Source: Acinetobacter sp. ANC 4470 (GTDB taxonomy: Bacteria; Pseudomonadota; Gammaproteobacteria; Pseudomonadales; Moraxellaceae). Taken from it: a stretch of DNA of 64,000 bases. Below the pieces are notes generated by a model. That model saw only the letters and a list, made by a program, of their open reading frames with translations, was not told where the DNA came from and ran no database searches. Each line of letters starts with the position of its first letter. Positions within the stretch are counted from its first letter, which is position 1. Location of the stretch: assembly GCF_002135335.1 (NCBI RefSeq), contig NZ_NEGC01000009.1, positions 1 to 64,000 on the forward strand, read 5' to 3'. This document shows, piece after piece, positions 27,233 through 35,786 of the stretch. A program made the position numbers and the translations under genes.

Positions 27233-27844
27233 TTAATTTTTCAGAAAACCTGAAACCAAGTTCATAACTTGTTGAATATCAGTATTGGCTTCTTGTTTAT
27301 TGGTTTGCTCACCCTGTGGAGTTAATGAATCAATAATTTGTGGCAAAACCATTGAAATAGCGCCATAAACATCTTGTTTAGGCACTTGTGCTTGTTGTGC
27401 AACTTGTTCTATATCTTGCTCATCAAATAAGCTCTGAACCTGTTGTTGATCTACATTAGCATTTTCACCGGGTCCAGTAGACACCCAATCATCGACTTGA
27501 CTGGTTAGGCCCACTCCTTTTAACTGATCCAAAGCCCCTTGTATTCCACCTTGCTTTTGAATCCAAGCTAAAACTAAAGGCAACACCACAACCAATAATG
27601 TTTTTGCACCACCGCCCATATTACTGGTTGGCTGTGTTTGCTGCCCCCCCCCCAATTGCCCCAATACGGATCCTAAAATCCCACCTAAACCGCCTTGTTG
27701 AGATTGCTGAGCACTATTACCACCCATTTGCCCAAGTACAGAACCTAAAATCCCCCCCAAACCACCTTGCTGCGAAGGTTGTTGCTGATTTCCACCTAAA
27801 GCTTGTTTAGCGAGCATTTCCACAATATTGCTAAGATTCGTCAT
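27233..27844 (-). CDS. YidB-like (DUF937) protein with internal Gly/Gln repeats and a G10 tract
   Basis: This 203-aa protein is related to YidB/DUF937. An N-terminal helix (NLSNIVEMLAKQALGG) is followed by two direct copies of GGLGGILGSVLGQ separated by Gln/Ser-rich linkers, then a hydrophobic segment (KTLLVVVLPLVLAWIQ), and a helical C-terminal domain with GLTSQVDDWVSTGPG and VSMVLPQIIDSLTP-like sequence as in E. coli YidB. ATG 27844 is preferred (AAGGATAATACG upstream); an ATG-less 17-codon extension is open. The second repeat is encoded by ten consecutive G on the coding strand. Function is unknown. Confidence 0.82.
   Translation of the reverse strand: MTNLSNIVEMLAKQALGGNQQQPSQQGGLGGILGSVLGQMGGNSAQQSQQGGLGGILGSVLGQLGGGQQTQPTSNMGGGAKTLLVVVLPLVLAWIQKQGGIQGALDQLKGVGLTSQVDDWVSTGPGENANVDQQQVQSLFDEQDIEQVAQQAQVPKQDVYGAISMVLPQIIDSLTPQGEQTNKQEANTDIQQVMNLVSGFLKN
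27644..27653 (-). repeat. G10 homopolymer inside the YidB-like coding sequence
   Basis: Ten C on the plus strand give TTG-GGG-GGG-GGG on the coding strand (Leu-Gly-Gly-Gly). Such a run is rare in an AT-rich genome and is prone to slipped-strand mispairing. The first repeat copy has a G7 run at 27752-27758. Confidence 0.95.
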
Positions 27845-27952
27845 CGTATTATCCTTATATGAACGCAATAAAAGAATACGATGCTTTGAATGCAATCAAC
27901 AAAAACAAATTGTTAAAATTTGCAATCATTAAAGCTTATATAGATGAAAGAC

Positions 27953-28423
27953 TTACCAACGGAATTTATTCCAATTTTCAGGGTTAGCCCAAAACTTGGA
28001 ATTAAACCAATCAGGTATATGCTTATAAGTCAGAATATTAAATTGCCATAAAGCAAAATCACGATCATGCTGAGTTTTATCAATCAACTGAGTAAAACCT
28101 AAAGAACGCAATAATTTTTCATCTTGTAACTGACTGACCACAACAATTCGTTTTGCCATTAAATCTCGTAGTTTTACCAGCAATTGTGATTTTTGAATAT
28201 TTGAAATACCCAATAACCCTGGAGAATCAAGCAATACTAAACCCACGTCATATCGCCGAGTAAAAGGCAGATTTAAAAATTCAGTTACGCTAAAATGGTG
28301 CCATTGAATTGATTGATTATTGTCGTATTGCTCAAGATTTTGACCAATACATAATGCAGTTTGAATTGGCTGTTGTTTGAATAAATCGTCTAGCATTGAA
28401 GTGATGATATTTTGTTCAGCCAT
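27953..28423 (-). CDS. DUF6231-like protein, function unknown
   Basis: This 156-aa soluble protein has a Rossmann-like alternation: ALCIGQNL, YDVGLVLLDSPGLLG, then LRDLMAKRIVVVSQL and a C-terminal aromatic-rich tail (DWFNSKFWANPENWNKFRW). The layout resembles a reduced methyltransferase fold lacking the glycine-rich SAM loop. I recall this family as DUF6231, next to DUF2797 genes in other gammaproteobacteria; that is memory, not search. The divergent DUF2797 gene starts 33 bp away, supporting a functional link. Start ATG 28423 follows AAGGATGCAGTT. Confidence 0.6.
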   Translation of the reverse strand: MAEQNIITSMLDDLFKQQPIQTALCIGQNLEQYDNNQSIQWHHFSVTEFLNLPFTRRYDVGLVLLDSPGLLGISNIQKSQLLVKLRDLMAKRIVVVSQLQDEKLLRSLGFTQLIDKTQHDRDFALWQFNILTYKHIPDWFNSKFWANPENWNKFRW

Positions 28424-28455
28424 AACTGCATCCTTATTATTAAGAGAGTTTTTTC

Positions 28456-29328
28456 ATGGAACTACAAGGCATTTGCCATAAAATGCATGCAGGTCTAAAG
28501 GACCTTAGTGTAACTGATCAACAGACGCGTAAGGCAAATGTAGAATATAAATTTGTTCTGGATCGTTCAGAAATCAATCTTCCATTTCGTTTAGGTCAAG
28601 AAATTGAAATTGAATGGACAGGTAAGATTTATTGTGTTTCTTGTGGAAGCAAAACTCCAAAATCATATTCACAAGGTCACTGTTTCAAGTGTTTTAAAAC
28701 CAAGGCTTCATGTGATATGTGCATCATGAAGCCAGAGACTTGTCACTATCATTTAGGTACTTGTCGTGAAGATAGTTTTGCACATGAAGTCTGCTTCCAA
28801 CCGCATATTGTATACCTTGCTAATTCCAGTGCGCTCAAAGTTGGCATCACACGACTTGGACAAATGCCAACACGCTGGTTAGATCAGGGTGCAACACAAG
28901 CATTGCCTATTATGAAAGTGGGTTCACGCCGCTTATCGGGGCAACTCGAAATTATGTTTGGAACACAAGTGGCAGATAAAACTGATTGGCGAAAACTACT
29001 CAAAGGTGAAGCCGAACCGCTAAATTTACTTGAGGTTCGCGAGCAACTGGTTGCAGAGTTTGCACCAAAAATTCAAACGATTCGTGATGAATTTAGTCAA
29101 AACCTTGAGTTTAACGAAACCATTGAATTGATGGAAAATGAACTTCCACATGAGTTTATCTATCCCGTAGAACAGTATCCTGAAAAAGTAAAATCTCACA
29201 ATCTAGACAAAACACCAGTTATCCGTGGTGTCTTGCAAGGTATTAAAGGTCAATATCTAATTTTAGATACTGGGGTGATTAATATTCGCAAATACTCAGG
29301 TTATGAACTTAAGCTACGTGCTGAATAA
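28456..29328 (+). CDS. DUF2797 protein (Cys-rich zinc module plus GIY-YIG-like segment)
   Basis: This 290-aa protein has three parts. Residues 1-55 are beta-rich with RPFRLG-like features. Residues 60-113 hold nine Cys in pairs (C60-x2-C63, C76-x2-C79, C86-x2-C89, then C96, C103 and C113), probably binding zinc. Residues 118-145 read HIVYLANSSALKVGITR and PTRWLDQGATQALP, which resembles the first strands of GIY-YIG nucleases. The C-terminal region has GVLQGIKGQYLILDTGVINIRKYSGYEL. The whole matches DUF2797. Nucleic-acid binding or cleavage is a reasonable guess, not shown. It is divergent from the DUF6231-like gene. Confidence 0.8.
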   Translation: MELQGICHKMHAGLKDLSVTDQQTRKANVEYKFVLDRSEINLPFRLGQEIEIEWTGKIYCVSCGSKTPKSYSQGHCFKCFKTKASCDMCIMKPETCHYHLGTCREDSFAHEVCFQPHIVYLANSSALKVGITRLGQMPTRWLDQGATQALPIMKVGSRRLSGQLEIMFGTQVADKTDWRKLLKGEAEPLNLLEVREQLVAEFAPKIQTIRDEFSQNLEFNETIELMENELPHEFIYPVEQYPEKVKSHNLDKTPVIRGVLQGIKGQYLILDTGVINIRKYSGYELKLRAE

Positions 29329-29345
29329 AATTTTATCTCACCCAT

Positions 29346-29375
29346 AAAAAAACCTGCGTGAACGCAGGTTTTTTT
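29346..29375. terminator. bidirectional terminator between the DUF2797 gene and ppiD
   Basis: Perfect stem AAAAAAACCTGCG / CGCAGGTTTTTTT with a TGAA loop between convergent genes. Confidence 0.95.
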
Positions 29376-29388
29376 ATTTCAGCAAAAA

Positions 29389-31257
29389 TTATTTAATTTT
29401 TGCATTTGATTTTAAATATTGAGTGTAATCATCCAATTCTTGTTGACCACGAAGTTGTTGGTACAACTTAGACAATTCATTCAATTGCTCATCCGTTAAA
29501 GCACTTGATGTGGTCTTATTTACATTTGACACAGCCACAACCACCAACTCATTTGGCAATGATGCTGTGGTTACTGACCACATGCCTGCTTTTGGTGCTG
29601 GAACACTAAATGCTGCACGCTCAACTTCACGTTTCAAGCCTTGTGAGCGCGTAAAAACACCAGCACTTTCAAATGCAATTTTACTTTGTGCTACCACAGT
29701 TGCAGCAGGTTGTGATTTAAAATTATTCAATGAAGCTTGAATTTTTGCTTTTGCAGCATCAATTGCTTTTTGTTCAATTAATTTAGCTTTTATACGTGGA
29801 GTCGCTTCAGCCAAACTTTGCACACCAGCAGCATGATAATTGCGTACTTTCACCCAAACAGTATCACCATTACCTAACTGAATACTGCTTGAAGCATTAC
29901 GATCACCATTTTTCACATCTTCATTAAACAGCTTAACTTTTACATTTGCATCACTCAGTACTGCATGTTGTGTAGATAATGTCATGCCTTTCACAGACTG
30001 AACCGCCACACCTTTAACTTCTTGTGCAACAACATCTAACGCATCACTACTCACCACCAACTCATTCAGACTATTTACCGTATCTGAAAAAGCATTTGCA
30101 GATTTGCTCTTTTGTAATTCAGCCATCAAGCGTGGTTTTTCGGCTTCAAATGAGGGAAGCTGAATAGCGGCTGCTTGTGTTTCAATTAAATGATAACCAT
30201 ATTGCGTTTTAATTGGTGCAGATACTTGAGCTGATTTTAAAGCAGCCACTGCTTGATCAAATGCATCACCAAATACACCTTTTTGATATGCTTCAATCAC
30301 ACCACCTTTGGCTTTAGACTCAGTATCGTCTGAATATTGCGCAGCTGCTTGAGCAAAAGTCATACCTGCTTTAATTTTCGCAGCCACATCATCTGCCAAT
30401 TTCTTCGCTTCAGCATCTGAACGAGTGTCTGCGCTAATTAAGATATGTTTCACTAAAGGTTGAATATTTTTCTGTTGTGCATCTACAAATGCTATATAGG
30501 CTTGCTGTAATTCAGCATCTGTCACTTGGGTATTCGCTGGTGCAACATTTGCGGGGGTCAATACAACATAATCCACATCCACACTGGCAACTTGCTTGAA
30601 TGAATTTTTATGTTTGTCGTAATAAGTCGCAATTTCTTGAGGTGTAACTTTTATGTTTTTCTTATATTCATCAAGTTTAATACTGGCCAAATGCAAAGTA
30701 CGTTGTTCAGTTTGCAAATTCGCAATTTGTTGAATATCAAGCTTACTCACCAATGCATAATCCACAAATGTTGAAGTCAACATTTTTAAAGCATGGTCTT
30801 GGCGTAAATTTGCAATTAAAGCTTGACTGGTCATACCAACAGAACGCAAATAATTTGCATACAAGCTTTCAGAAAATTTACCATTTTCTTGAAAGCTTGG
30901 TTGTTGAGCAACCATTTGTTCAATCTGCGCATCACTTAATGAAATACCCAACTTTTCTGCTTGTTGTAATAACAAGGTACGAGCAACAAGGCTATCCATT
31001 GCTTTATTTTGAATATAGGATTGATTCAATAAAGTTTCATCGCCCTTGGCATAAGCCAAGTACTGTTCTTTAAATGTTTTGGTCAGTGTTTCTAACTCTT
31101 TCTTAGAAATTTCTTGGCCATTGACTAATTTTGCTGAGTCTTCTGACTTCCCACCACTAAAATATCCTTCAATACCTACAAGTGCTAAAGGGGTCAAAAA
31201 CAAAATGAGCAGAACTTTGCCCAACCAACCCTTAATAACTTTACGAAAAGATTCCAT
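29389..31257 (-). CDS. ppiD: PpiD-like periplasmic folding chaperone / SurA N-terminal domain protein
   Basis: This 622-aa inner-membrane-anchored chaperone faces the periplasm. Residues 1-12 are cytoplasmic, 13-30 are the membrane anchor (GKVLLILFLTPLALVGIEG), 35-200 the SurA_N-like helical chaperone region (VNGQEISKKELE), and about 265-360 a parvulin domain (VKHILISADTRSDAEAKKLA, FAQAAAQYSDDTESKAKGG, TQYGYHLIE). The parvulin domain looks more intact than in E. coli PpiD, where it is inactive. The C-terminal region is variable. It lies downstream of hupB on the same strand, as in many gammaproteobacteria. Confidence 0.92.
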   Translation of the reverse strand: MESFRKVIKGWLGKVLLILFLTPLALVGIEGYFSGGKSEDSAKLVNGQEISKKELETLTKTFKEQYLAYAKGDETLLNQSYIQNKAMDSLVARTLLLQQAEKLGISLSDAQIEQMVAQQPSFQENGKFSESLYANYLRSVGMTSQALIANLRQDHALKMLTSTFVDYALVSKLDIQQIANLQTEQRTLHLASIKLDEYKKNIKVTPQEIATYYDKHKNSFKQVASVDVDYVVLTPANVAPANTQVTDAELQQAYIAFVDAQQKNIQPLVKHILISADTRSDAEAKKLADDVAAKIKAGMTFAQAAAQYSDDTESKAKGGVIEAYQKGVFGDAFDQAVAALKSAQVSAPIKTQYGYHLIETQAAAIQLPSFEAEKPRLMAELQKSKSANAFSDTVNSLNELVVSSDALDVVAQEVKGVAVQSVKGMTLSTQHAVLSDANVKVKLFNEDVKNGDRNASSSIQLGNGDTVWVKVRNYHAAGVQSLAEATPRIKAKLIEQKAIDAAKAKIQASLNNFKSQPAATVVAQSKIAFESAGVFTRSQGLKREVERAAFSVPAPKAGMWSVTTASLPNELVVVAVSNVNKTTSSALTDEQLNELSKLYQQLRGQQELDDYTQYLKSNAKIK

Positions 31258-31347
31258 AAGTATTCCAATATTTTATTTGTCAGGGATTTTACCCGAAAAC
31301 CCACAACGAATGAATGAGTTCAAACTATAAATCGGCATTATTAATAA

Positions 31348-31375
31348 AAAAACGCGCCTTATTCGGCGCGTTTTT
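31348..31375 (-). terminator. terminator of hupB
   Basis: AAAAACGCGCC / GGCGCGTTTTT stem with a 6-nt loop, 16 bp past the hupB stop, T-rich on the minus strand. Confidence 0.93.
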
Positions 31376-31390
31376 CGGCTTTAAAAAAGA

Positions 31391-31663
31391 TTAAGCTACA
31401 GAATCTTTCAAACCTTTACCAGCTTTAAAGCTAGGTACTTTACTTGCTTTAATTTCTAAAGCTGCACCTGTTTGTGGGTTACGACCCGTACGTGCTGCAC
31501 GTTCTTTAACATTGAATGTACCAAAACCAACAAGTGTAACAGTATCACCAGATTTAAGTGCTTCAGTAACAGAAGCAATTGTCGCATCTAAGGCTTTACC
31601 TGCATCAGTCTTAGACAATCCCCCTTTCTCTGCAATTGCATCGATTAATTCTGATTTATTCAT
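31391..31663 (-). CDS. hupB: DNA-binding protein HU
   Basis: HU (90 aa) is a dimeric nucleoid protein that bends DNA. The sequence has the helical base [18 protein letters not shown], the beta-hairpin arm with [24 protein letters not shown] (the Asn-Pro intercalation tip is at about residues 62-63), and [13 protein letters not shown]. No extension or gap is seen. The ribosome-binding site AGAGGACG precedes ATG 31663. It is upstream of ppiD on the same strand but separated from it by a strong terminator, so the two are mainly transcribed apart. Confidence 0.97.
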   Translation of the reverse strand: MNKSELIDAIAEKGGLSKTDAGKALDATIASVTEALKSGDTVTLVGFGTFNVKERAARTGRNPQTGAALEIKASKVPSFKAGKGLKDSVA

Positions 31664-31820
31664 GAAGATTACGTCCTCTTAATATCGTTTATTTAAGGTC
31701 TAAGGATTCCATAACATCTTTATAGCAATGCTTTGGGGCAAAAGGCAATACTCTAGATCAGCATTTCTATAAAATAAATATGAAAAAATTATTGAAAAAT
31801 AAATAAAAAGTAAAACTGTC

Positions 31821-32279
31821 TCATTTTTTTACAATTTTTTCTTTTAAAAGTTTATTTTCTTCAACCAAAAAATCAACCTTACTATGTAACTGCAATATGA
31901 GACTTTCTAAGTACTGAATATCTTTTACTGTCACTAGACCAATTCGGTTTAGTGAATGATTAACACTTTGATCAAGTAGTTTTTCAACTTTATCTTTGGT
32001 ATCTGTAACCGAATCCTTTGCTTTTTCAGACACTTTTTCAACTGTTTGATCTGCAATTTCAGTGGTTTTTGATTCTAGCTCTTCACCCACTTTCACCAAG
32101 GAATCAAATAATTTATTCCCCTCTTCCTCTGCACGTGAAAAAGCACCTAATCCAGCAAGCCAAATTTGCTGGGTATATTTACGGAAATCTAGACCCGACT
32201 TACGACCTGAATGCAGTTTATTCTTTGTTTTATCGGAATTTTCCTGATCAACACCTTGATCTTTTATACGCTTATCCAT
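31821..32279 (-). CDS. phasin-family (PhaF/PhaI-like) granule-associated protein
   Basis: This 152-aa helical protein has a basic, charged N-terminus and the segment FRKYTQQIWLAGLGAFSRAEEEGNKLFDSLVKVG (about residues 31-64), diagnostic for poly(hydroxyalkanoate) phasins. An amphipathic stretch with DSVTDTKDKVEKLLDQSV and a C-terminal coiled coil (LHSKVDFLVEENKLLKEKI) follow. Phasins coat polymer granules or bind DNA when they carry Ala/Lys-rich tails; no such tail is present. ATG 32279 follows TGTGGGGAA; a frame extension to 32324 lacks this. No PHA synthase gene is in the window, so its role here is uncertain. Confidence 0.78.
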   Translation of the reverse strand: MDKRIKDQGVDQENSDKTKNKLHSGRKSGLDFRKYTQQIWLAGLGAFSRAEEEGNKLFDSLVKVGEELESKTTEIADQTVEKVSEKAKDSVTDTKDKVEKLLDQSVNHSLNRIGLVTVKDIQYLESLILQLHSKVDFLVEENKLLKEKIVKK

Positions 32280-32474
32280 TTCCCCACACTCCCGATTATT
32301 TTTTATACCGCTAAATACATTCACCTATAAAATAGTCTCATAATAGCAAACTAAATACTTGATCGATTTGCTAAACTGTTCTACAAAGCAAGATATTATG
32401 TTTAGTTTAAGTCCTGAAGTATATTTTACGAGCTAGGATGCGTTATTTTCAGGGAAGGATAAGGATTAAGTTTT

Positions 32475-33122
32475 ATGAGTGAATCGCAACAAAATCAAAA
32501 TCAATCACATTTGTTGCTTACAATGATTATGATTTTTTTAGAAACAGTTTTCACCTTCATTTTAAAACATGATCGTGTGGTTGGTTTACAAGCTAAAAAG
32601 TTTATCGATCAAAAAGTTTCCATCAAAATTAATAGCTATTTACCTTATTTTGATTTTTACGTTCAATTTACTGAACAGGGTGTTCTATTTGATACCAAAG
32701 CGCCAGAGCAAGCCGTAGATCTCGATATTCGCACCACGCTAATGGATTTAATTAAAGTCTTTGTTTTGGCTAATCGTCGTAGTATTAAAAAAATGCGTAT
32801 TGATGGTGACATTACTTTAAAAGATGAATTTCGCGATTTAGCTTTACTTTTTAGCTTGCCAAAAGTTTTATCTGATTGGAAACAATGGTTAACTGAACCA
32901 ACTGATAAGCAAGATATTATTGCCTCAAAAAAACGTATTGCACCACTGTTAGAAAAAATTGATCAGCAACGTTCAACCATTAATAGCTTACACGTAGAAG
33001 TAAAACAATATAAGAACCGTATTCGTCGTCTTGAGCAAAAACAGAAAAGAGCTAACATTGCATTTATTGTAACCATCGTGCTTTTAATTGTATTATTAGT
33101 GTATAATCTATGGCTTGGATAA
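32475..33122 (+). CDS. SCP2-like protein with C-terminal membrane anchor, function unknown
   Basis: This 215-aa protein has an N-terminal hydrophobic helix (SHLLLTMIMIFLETVFTFI), a region resembling an SCP2/UbiJ lipid-binding domain (about residues 30-130; VKINSYLP-like strand, VDLDIRTTLMDLIKVFVLA, MRIDGDITLKDEFRDLALLF), a coiled coil (about 155-190) and a C-terminal membrane span (ANIAFIVTIVLLIVLLVYNLW). The GDI...F/L...L arrangement recalls UbiJ of ubiquinone synthesis, but this is not the usual ubiE-ubiJ-ubiB setting. It precedes the isc operon by 112 bp with its own ribosome-binding site (GGGAAGGATAAGG). Confidence 0.55.
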   Translation: MSESQQNQNQSHLLLTMIMIFLETVFTFILKHDRVVGLQAKKFIDQKVSIKINSYLPYFDFYVQFTEQGVLFDTKAPEQAVDLDIRTTLMDLIKVFVLANRRSIKKMRIDGDITLKDEFRDLALLFSLPKVLSDWKQWLTEPTDKQDIIASKKRIAPLLEKIDQQRSTINSLHVEVKQYKNRIRRLEQKQKRANIAFIVTIVLLIVLLVYNLWLG

Positions 33123-33167
33123 ATATATAATTTTTCTTATAAAATAAAACAAATTAAAGCCTCATAA

Positions 33168-33201
33168 AAAACTTGACTATTTTAGTCAGGATTCTTAAAA
33201 T
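33168..33201 (+). promoter_or_regulatory. isc promoter with a type-1-like IscR site
   Basis: TTGACT (33173-33178), a 17-bp spacer and TAAAAT (33196-33201) form a good sigma-70 promoter. The dyad TTGACTATTTTAGTCAGG (33173-33190) overlays the -35 and matches the known type-1 IscR operator layout (GACTA...TAGTC), which binds the [2Fe-2S] form of IscR. It lies 34 bp before iscR, so negative autoregulation is expected. Confidence 0.85.
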
Positions 33202-33234
33202 CGACACATCTAGTCTCAATATGTGTATCGAATC

Positions 33235-33708
33235 ATGCGTCTTACTACTCGCGGTCGCTACGCAGTGACTGCTCTACTTGATTTAGCTTTGCAGCCAACT
33301 GAACAAACGATCACGCTTGCCGAAATTGCAGCCCGTCAAACTATTTCTGTTGCTTATCTTGAGCAGTTATTTGCGAAATTAAAGCGTCACGGTTTAGTTT
33401 CTAGTGTTCGTGGTGCCAACGGTGGTTACCATCTAGCTCGTAGCGCTGAAGAAATCACGGTATTAGAAATTATAGAAGCTGTAAACGAAACAGTTGACGC
33501 AACGCGTTGTGACCACAAGGCTAACTGCCAAAATGGTGCAATGTGCTTAACTCATGATTTATGGCAAGAACTCTCCCACCACATCGCCGATTATTTAGCA
33601 AAAATCACGCTGGCTGATCTTGTCGCAAGAGACAACGTACAAACCGTTGCGATTCGCCAAAATACACCATCATTTGATTCAGCCCTTTTATCGGTTACAG
33701 GTATTTGA
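33235..33708 (+). CDS. iscR: Fe-S cluster assembly transcriptional regulator IscR
   Basis: IscR (157 aa) is an Rrf2-family winged-helix regulator that senses [2Fe-2S] status. The N-terminal HTH shows [18 protein letters not shown] and [19 protein letters not shown], with the wing in [10 protein letters not shown]. The cluster ligands C92, C98 and C104 are present, with the fourth ligand His at 107. ATG 33235 is chosen over the upstream in-frame 33223. It is the first gene of the isc operon and ends 1 bp before iscS. The promoter just upstream carries a clear IscR site. Confidence 0.97.
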   Translation: MRLTTRGRYAVTALLDLALQPTEQTITLAEIAARQTISVAYLEQLFAKLKRHGLVSSVRGANGGYHLARSAEEITVLEIIEAVNETVDATRCDHKANCQNGAMCLTHDLWQELSHHIADYLAKITLADLVARDNVQTVAIRQNTPSFDSALLSVTGI

Positions 33709-33709
33709 C

Positions 33710-34927
33710 ATGAAACGTCCGATTTATCTTGATTATGCAGCAACAACTCCTGTAGACCCTCAAGTCGCAGAACGTATGATGGAATGCCTAACTTTCGACG
33801 GTACTTTCGGTAACCAAGCATCTCGTTCTCATGCTTACGGTTGGCAGGCAGAAGAAAAAGTAGAATATGCACGTGAACAAGTCGCTAATTTAATTAAAGC
33901 AGATCCGCGTGAAATCGTGTGGACTTCAGGCGCAACTGAATCCGACAACCTTGCATTAAAAGGTATTGCTCAATTTTATGCCTCTAAAGGCAAACACATC
34001 ATTACCAGTAAAATTGAACATAAAGCAATTTTAGACACGTGTCGTGAACTTGAAGCCGAAGGCTTTGAAATCACCTATCTTGAGCCAGAGCCAAAGACAG
34101 GTTTGATCACAGCTGAAATGGTGAAAGCAGCCATTCGTCCAGATACCGTTCTTGTTTCATTAATGATGGTCAACAACGAACTGGGTACTGTGACTGATGT
34201 TGCAGCGATTGGCGAAATCACACGTGCAAATAAAACTTATTTCCATGTCGATGCTGCTCAAGCTGCAGGTAAAGTCGAAATTGATCTTTCAACCATGAAA
34301 GTTGATTTGATGAGTTTCTCAGCGCACAAAATTTATGGCCCTAAAGGCATGGGCGCACTTTTTGTCCGTCGTAGCCCACGTGTTCGTCTTAAAGCTCAAA
34401 TGCATGGTGGTGGTCATGAACGCGGTATGCGCTCTGGTACATTGCCAACTCACCAAATTGTAGGTATGGGTGAAGCCTTTGAACTTGCGGGCAAAAACCT
34501 AGAATCTGAACAAAAACGTATTCGTGTATTACGTGACAAACTTTGGAATGGCTTACAAGGTTTAGAACAAGTGTTCTTAAACGGTCATCCCGAATACAAT
34601 GTTGCAAACTACTTAAACGTAAGTTTTAACTTTGTGGAAGGTGAATCATTGATGATGGCATTGAAAGATGCTGCTGTTTCATCTGGTTCTGCATGCACAT
34701 CTGCAACACTAGAACCTTCTTATGTGCTTCGCGCATTAGGTTTGTCTGATGAACTTGCTCACAGCTCGATTCGTTTCAGCTTCGGTACATACACCACCGA
34801 AGAAGACATTGACCATGTTCTTGAAATAACCAAAGCCGCTGTAGAAAAATTACGTGATCTTTCTCCTCTTTGGGATATGTACAAAGAAGGCATCGATCTA
34901 TCTACAGTAGAATGGGCTGAACACTAA
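33710..34927 (+). CDS. iscS: cysteine desulfurase IscS
   Basis: IscS (405 aa) takes sulfur from cysteine with pyridoxal phosphate and passes it to IscU and other acceptors. The Schiff-base lysine is K207 in [12 protein letters not shown], the catalytic cysteine C329 in [14 protein letters not shown], and the PLP phosphate site is near ATESDNLAL. The mobile loop and length are those of housekeeping IscS, not SufS. ATG 33710 begins one base after the iscR stop; earlier frame starts lie inside iscR. An 86-bp gap with a hairpin separates it from iscU. Confidence 0.98.
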   Translation: MKRPIYLDYAATTPVDPQVAERMMECLTFDGTFGNQASRSHAYGWQAEEKVEYAREQVANLIKADPREIVWTSGATESDNLALKGIAQFYASKGKHIITSKIEHKAILDTCRELEAEGFEITYLEPEPKTGLITAEMVKAAIRPDTVLVSLMMVNNELGTVTDVAAIGEITRANKTYFHVDAAQAAGKVEIDLSTMKVDLMSFSAHKIYGPKGMGALFVRRSPRVRLKAQMHGGGHERGMRSGTLPTHQIVGMGEAFELAGKNLESEQKRIRVLRDKLWNGLQGLEQVFLNGHPEYNVANYLNVSFNFVEGESLMMALKDAAVSSGSACTSATLEPSYVLRALGLSDELAHSSIRFSFGTYTTEEDIDHVLEITKAAVEKLRDLSPLWDMYKEGIDLSTVEWAEH

Positions 34928-34936
34928 TTTATTCAT

Positions 34937-34966
34937 GGCATCTCATGGAAATTTCATGAAGATGCC
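34937..34966 (+). other. hairpin in the iscS-iscU spacer
   Basis: GGCATCT-CATG...CATGA-AGATGCC forms an imperfect stem with a one-base bulge and no T-run. It could be an mRNA stability or processing element between iscS and iscU. Confidence 0.55.
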
Positions 34967-35013
34967 CTCATATTAAATCTTATCAGGCTGACCCCGAGTT
35001 TTGGAGACGCATC

Positions 35014-35400
35014 ATGGCTTATAGTGAAAAAGTAATTGATCATTACGAAAACCCTCGTAATGTTGGCGTTTTAGACAAAAATGCTGAAAATGTTGGTACA
35101 GGTATGGTCGGTGCACCTGCTTGTGGTGATGTTATGCGCCTTCAAATCCAAGTGGATGACAATGGCATAATTGAACAAGCACGTTTCAAAACTTATGGTT
35201 GCGGATCTGCTATTGCTTCAAGTTCGCTTGTAACTGAGTGGCTTAAAGGTAAAACTTTAGACCAAGCTCAAGCGATCAAAAACATTGATATTGCAACTGA
35301 ACTTGCGCTCCCTCCAGTGAAAGTACACTGTTCTGTACTTGCTGAAGATGCAATTAAAGCTGCTGTTGAAGACTACCGCAGCAAAAAAGCTAAAGCTTAA
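35014..35400 (+). CDS. iscU: Fe-S cluster scaffold IscU
   Basis: IscU (128 aa) is the scaffold on which the [2Fe-2S] cluster is built. Ligand cysteines C37, C63 and C106 and the modulating D39 are all present (GAPACGDVM, YGCGSAIASS, KVHCSVLA). The LPPVK motif at residues 99-103 is the HscA chaperone recognition site. The ribosome-binding site TTTTGGAGACGC precedes the ATG. It lies between iscS and iscA in the canonical order. Confidence 0.98.
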   Translation: MAYSEKVIDHYENPRNVGVLDKNAENVGTGMVGAPACGDVMRLQIQVDDNGIIEQARFKTYGCGSAIASSSLVTEWLKGKTLDQAQAIKNIDIATELALPPVKVHCSVLAEDAIKAAVEDYRSKKAKA

Positions 35401-35437
35401 TTATTTTAAGTTTTGAATAAGGAATAACGGAGTTTTC

Positions 35438-35758
35438 ATGATTCATTTAACTGAAAATGCTGCAACTCATATCAGCAATTACTTAGAAAATCGCGGTAAG
35501 GGTGAAGGCATTCGCGTTGGCGTGAAAACTTCAGGCTGTTCTGGTTTGGCTTATGTACTCGAGTTCGTAGATGAAGTTGATACACATGATCAAGTTTTTG
35601 AACAGTTTGGTGTTAAGGTTTTCGTTGACCCTAAAAGCGGTGTCTATTTAGAAGGTTTAGAAATGGACTATGTCAAAAATGGTCTAAACGAAGGCTTCGA
35701 ATTTAACAACCCCAATAAAAAAGGTGAATGTGGTTGTGGTGAATCTTTCACGGTTTAA
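35438..35758 (+). CDS. iscA: A-type Fe-S carrier IscA
   Basis: IscA (106 aa) is an A-type carrier that accepts and delivers clusters, especially for [4Fe-4S] proteins. The three conserved cysteines are C34 in [10 protein letters not shown] and C98/C100 in GECGCGESF. Other family features are [13 protein letters not shown] and [12 protein letters not shown] ribosome-binding site (AGGAATAACGGAG) precedes the ATG, 37 bp after iscU. A hairpin-bearing 109-bp spacer separates it from hscB. Confidence 0.97.
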   Translation: MIHLTENAATHISNYLENRGKGEGIRVGVKTSGCSGLAYVLEFVDEVDTHDQVFEQFGVKVFVDPKSGVYLEGLEMDYVKNGLNEGFEFNNPNKKGECGCGESFTV

Positions 35759-35786
35759 CCAACCTATCGAATTCTCTTTTTAAGCA

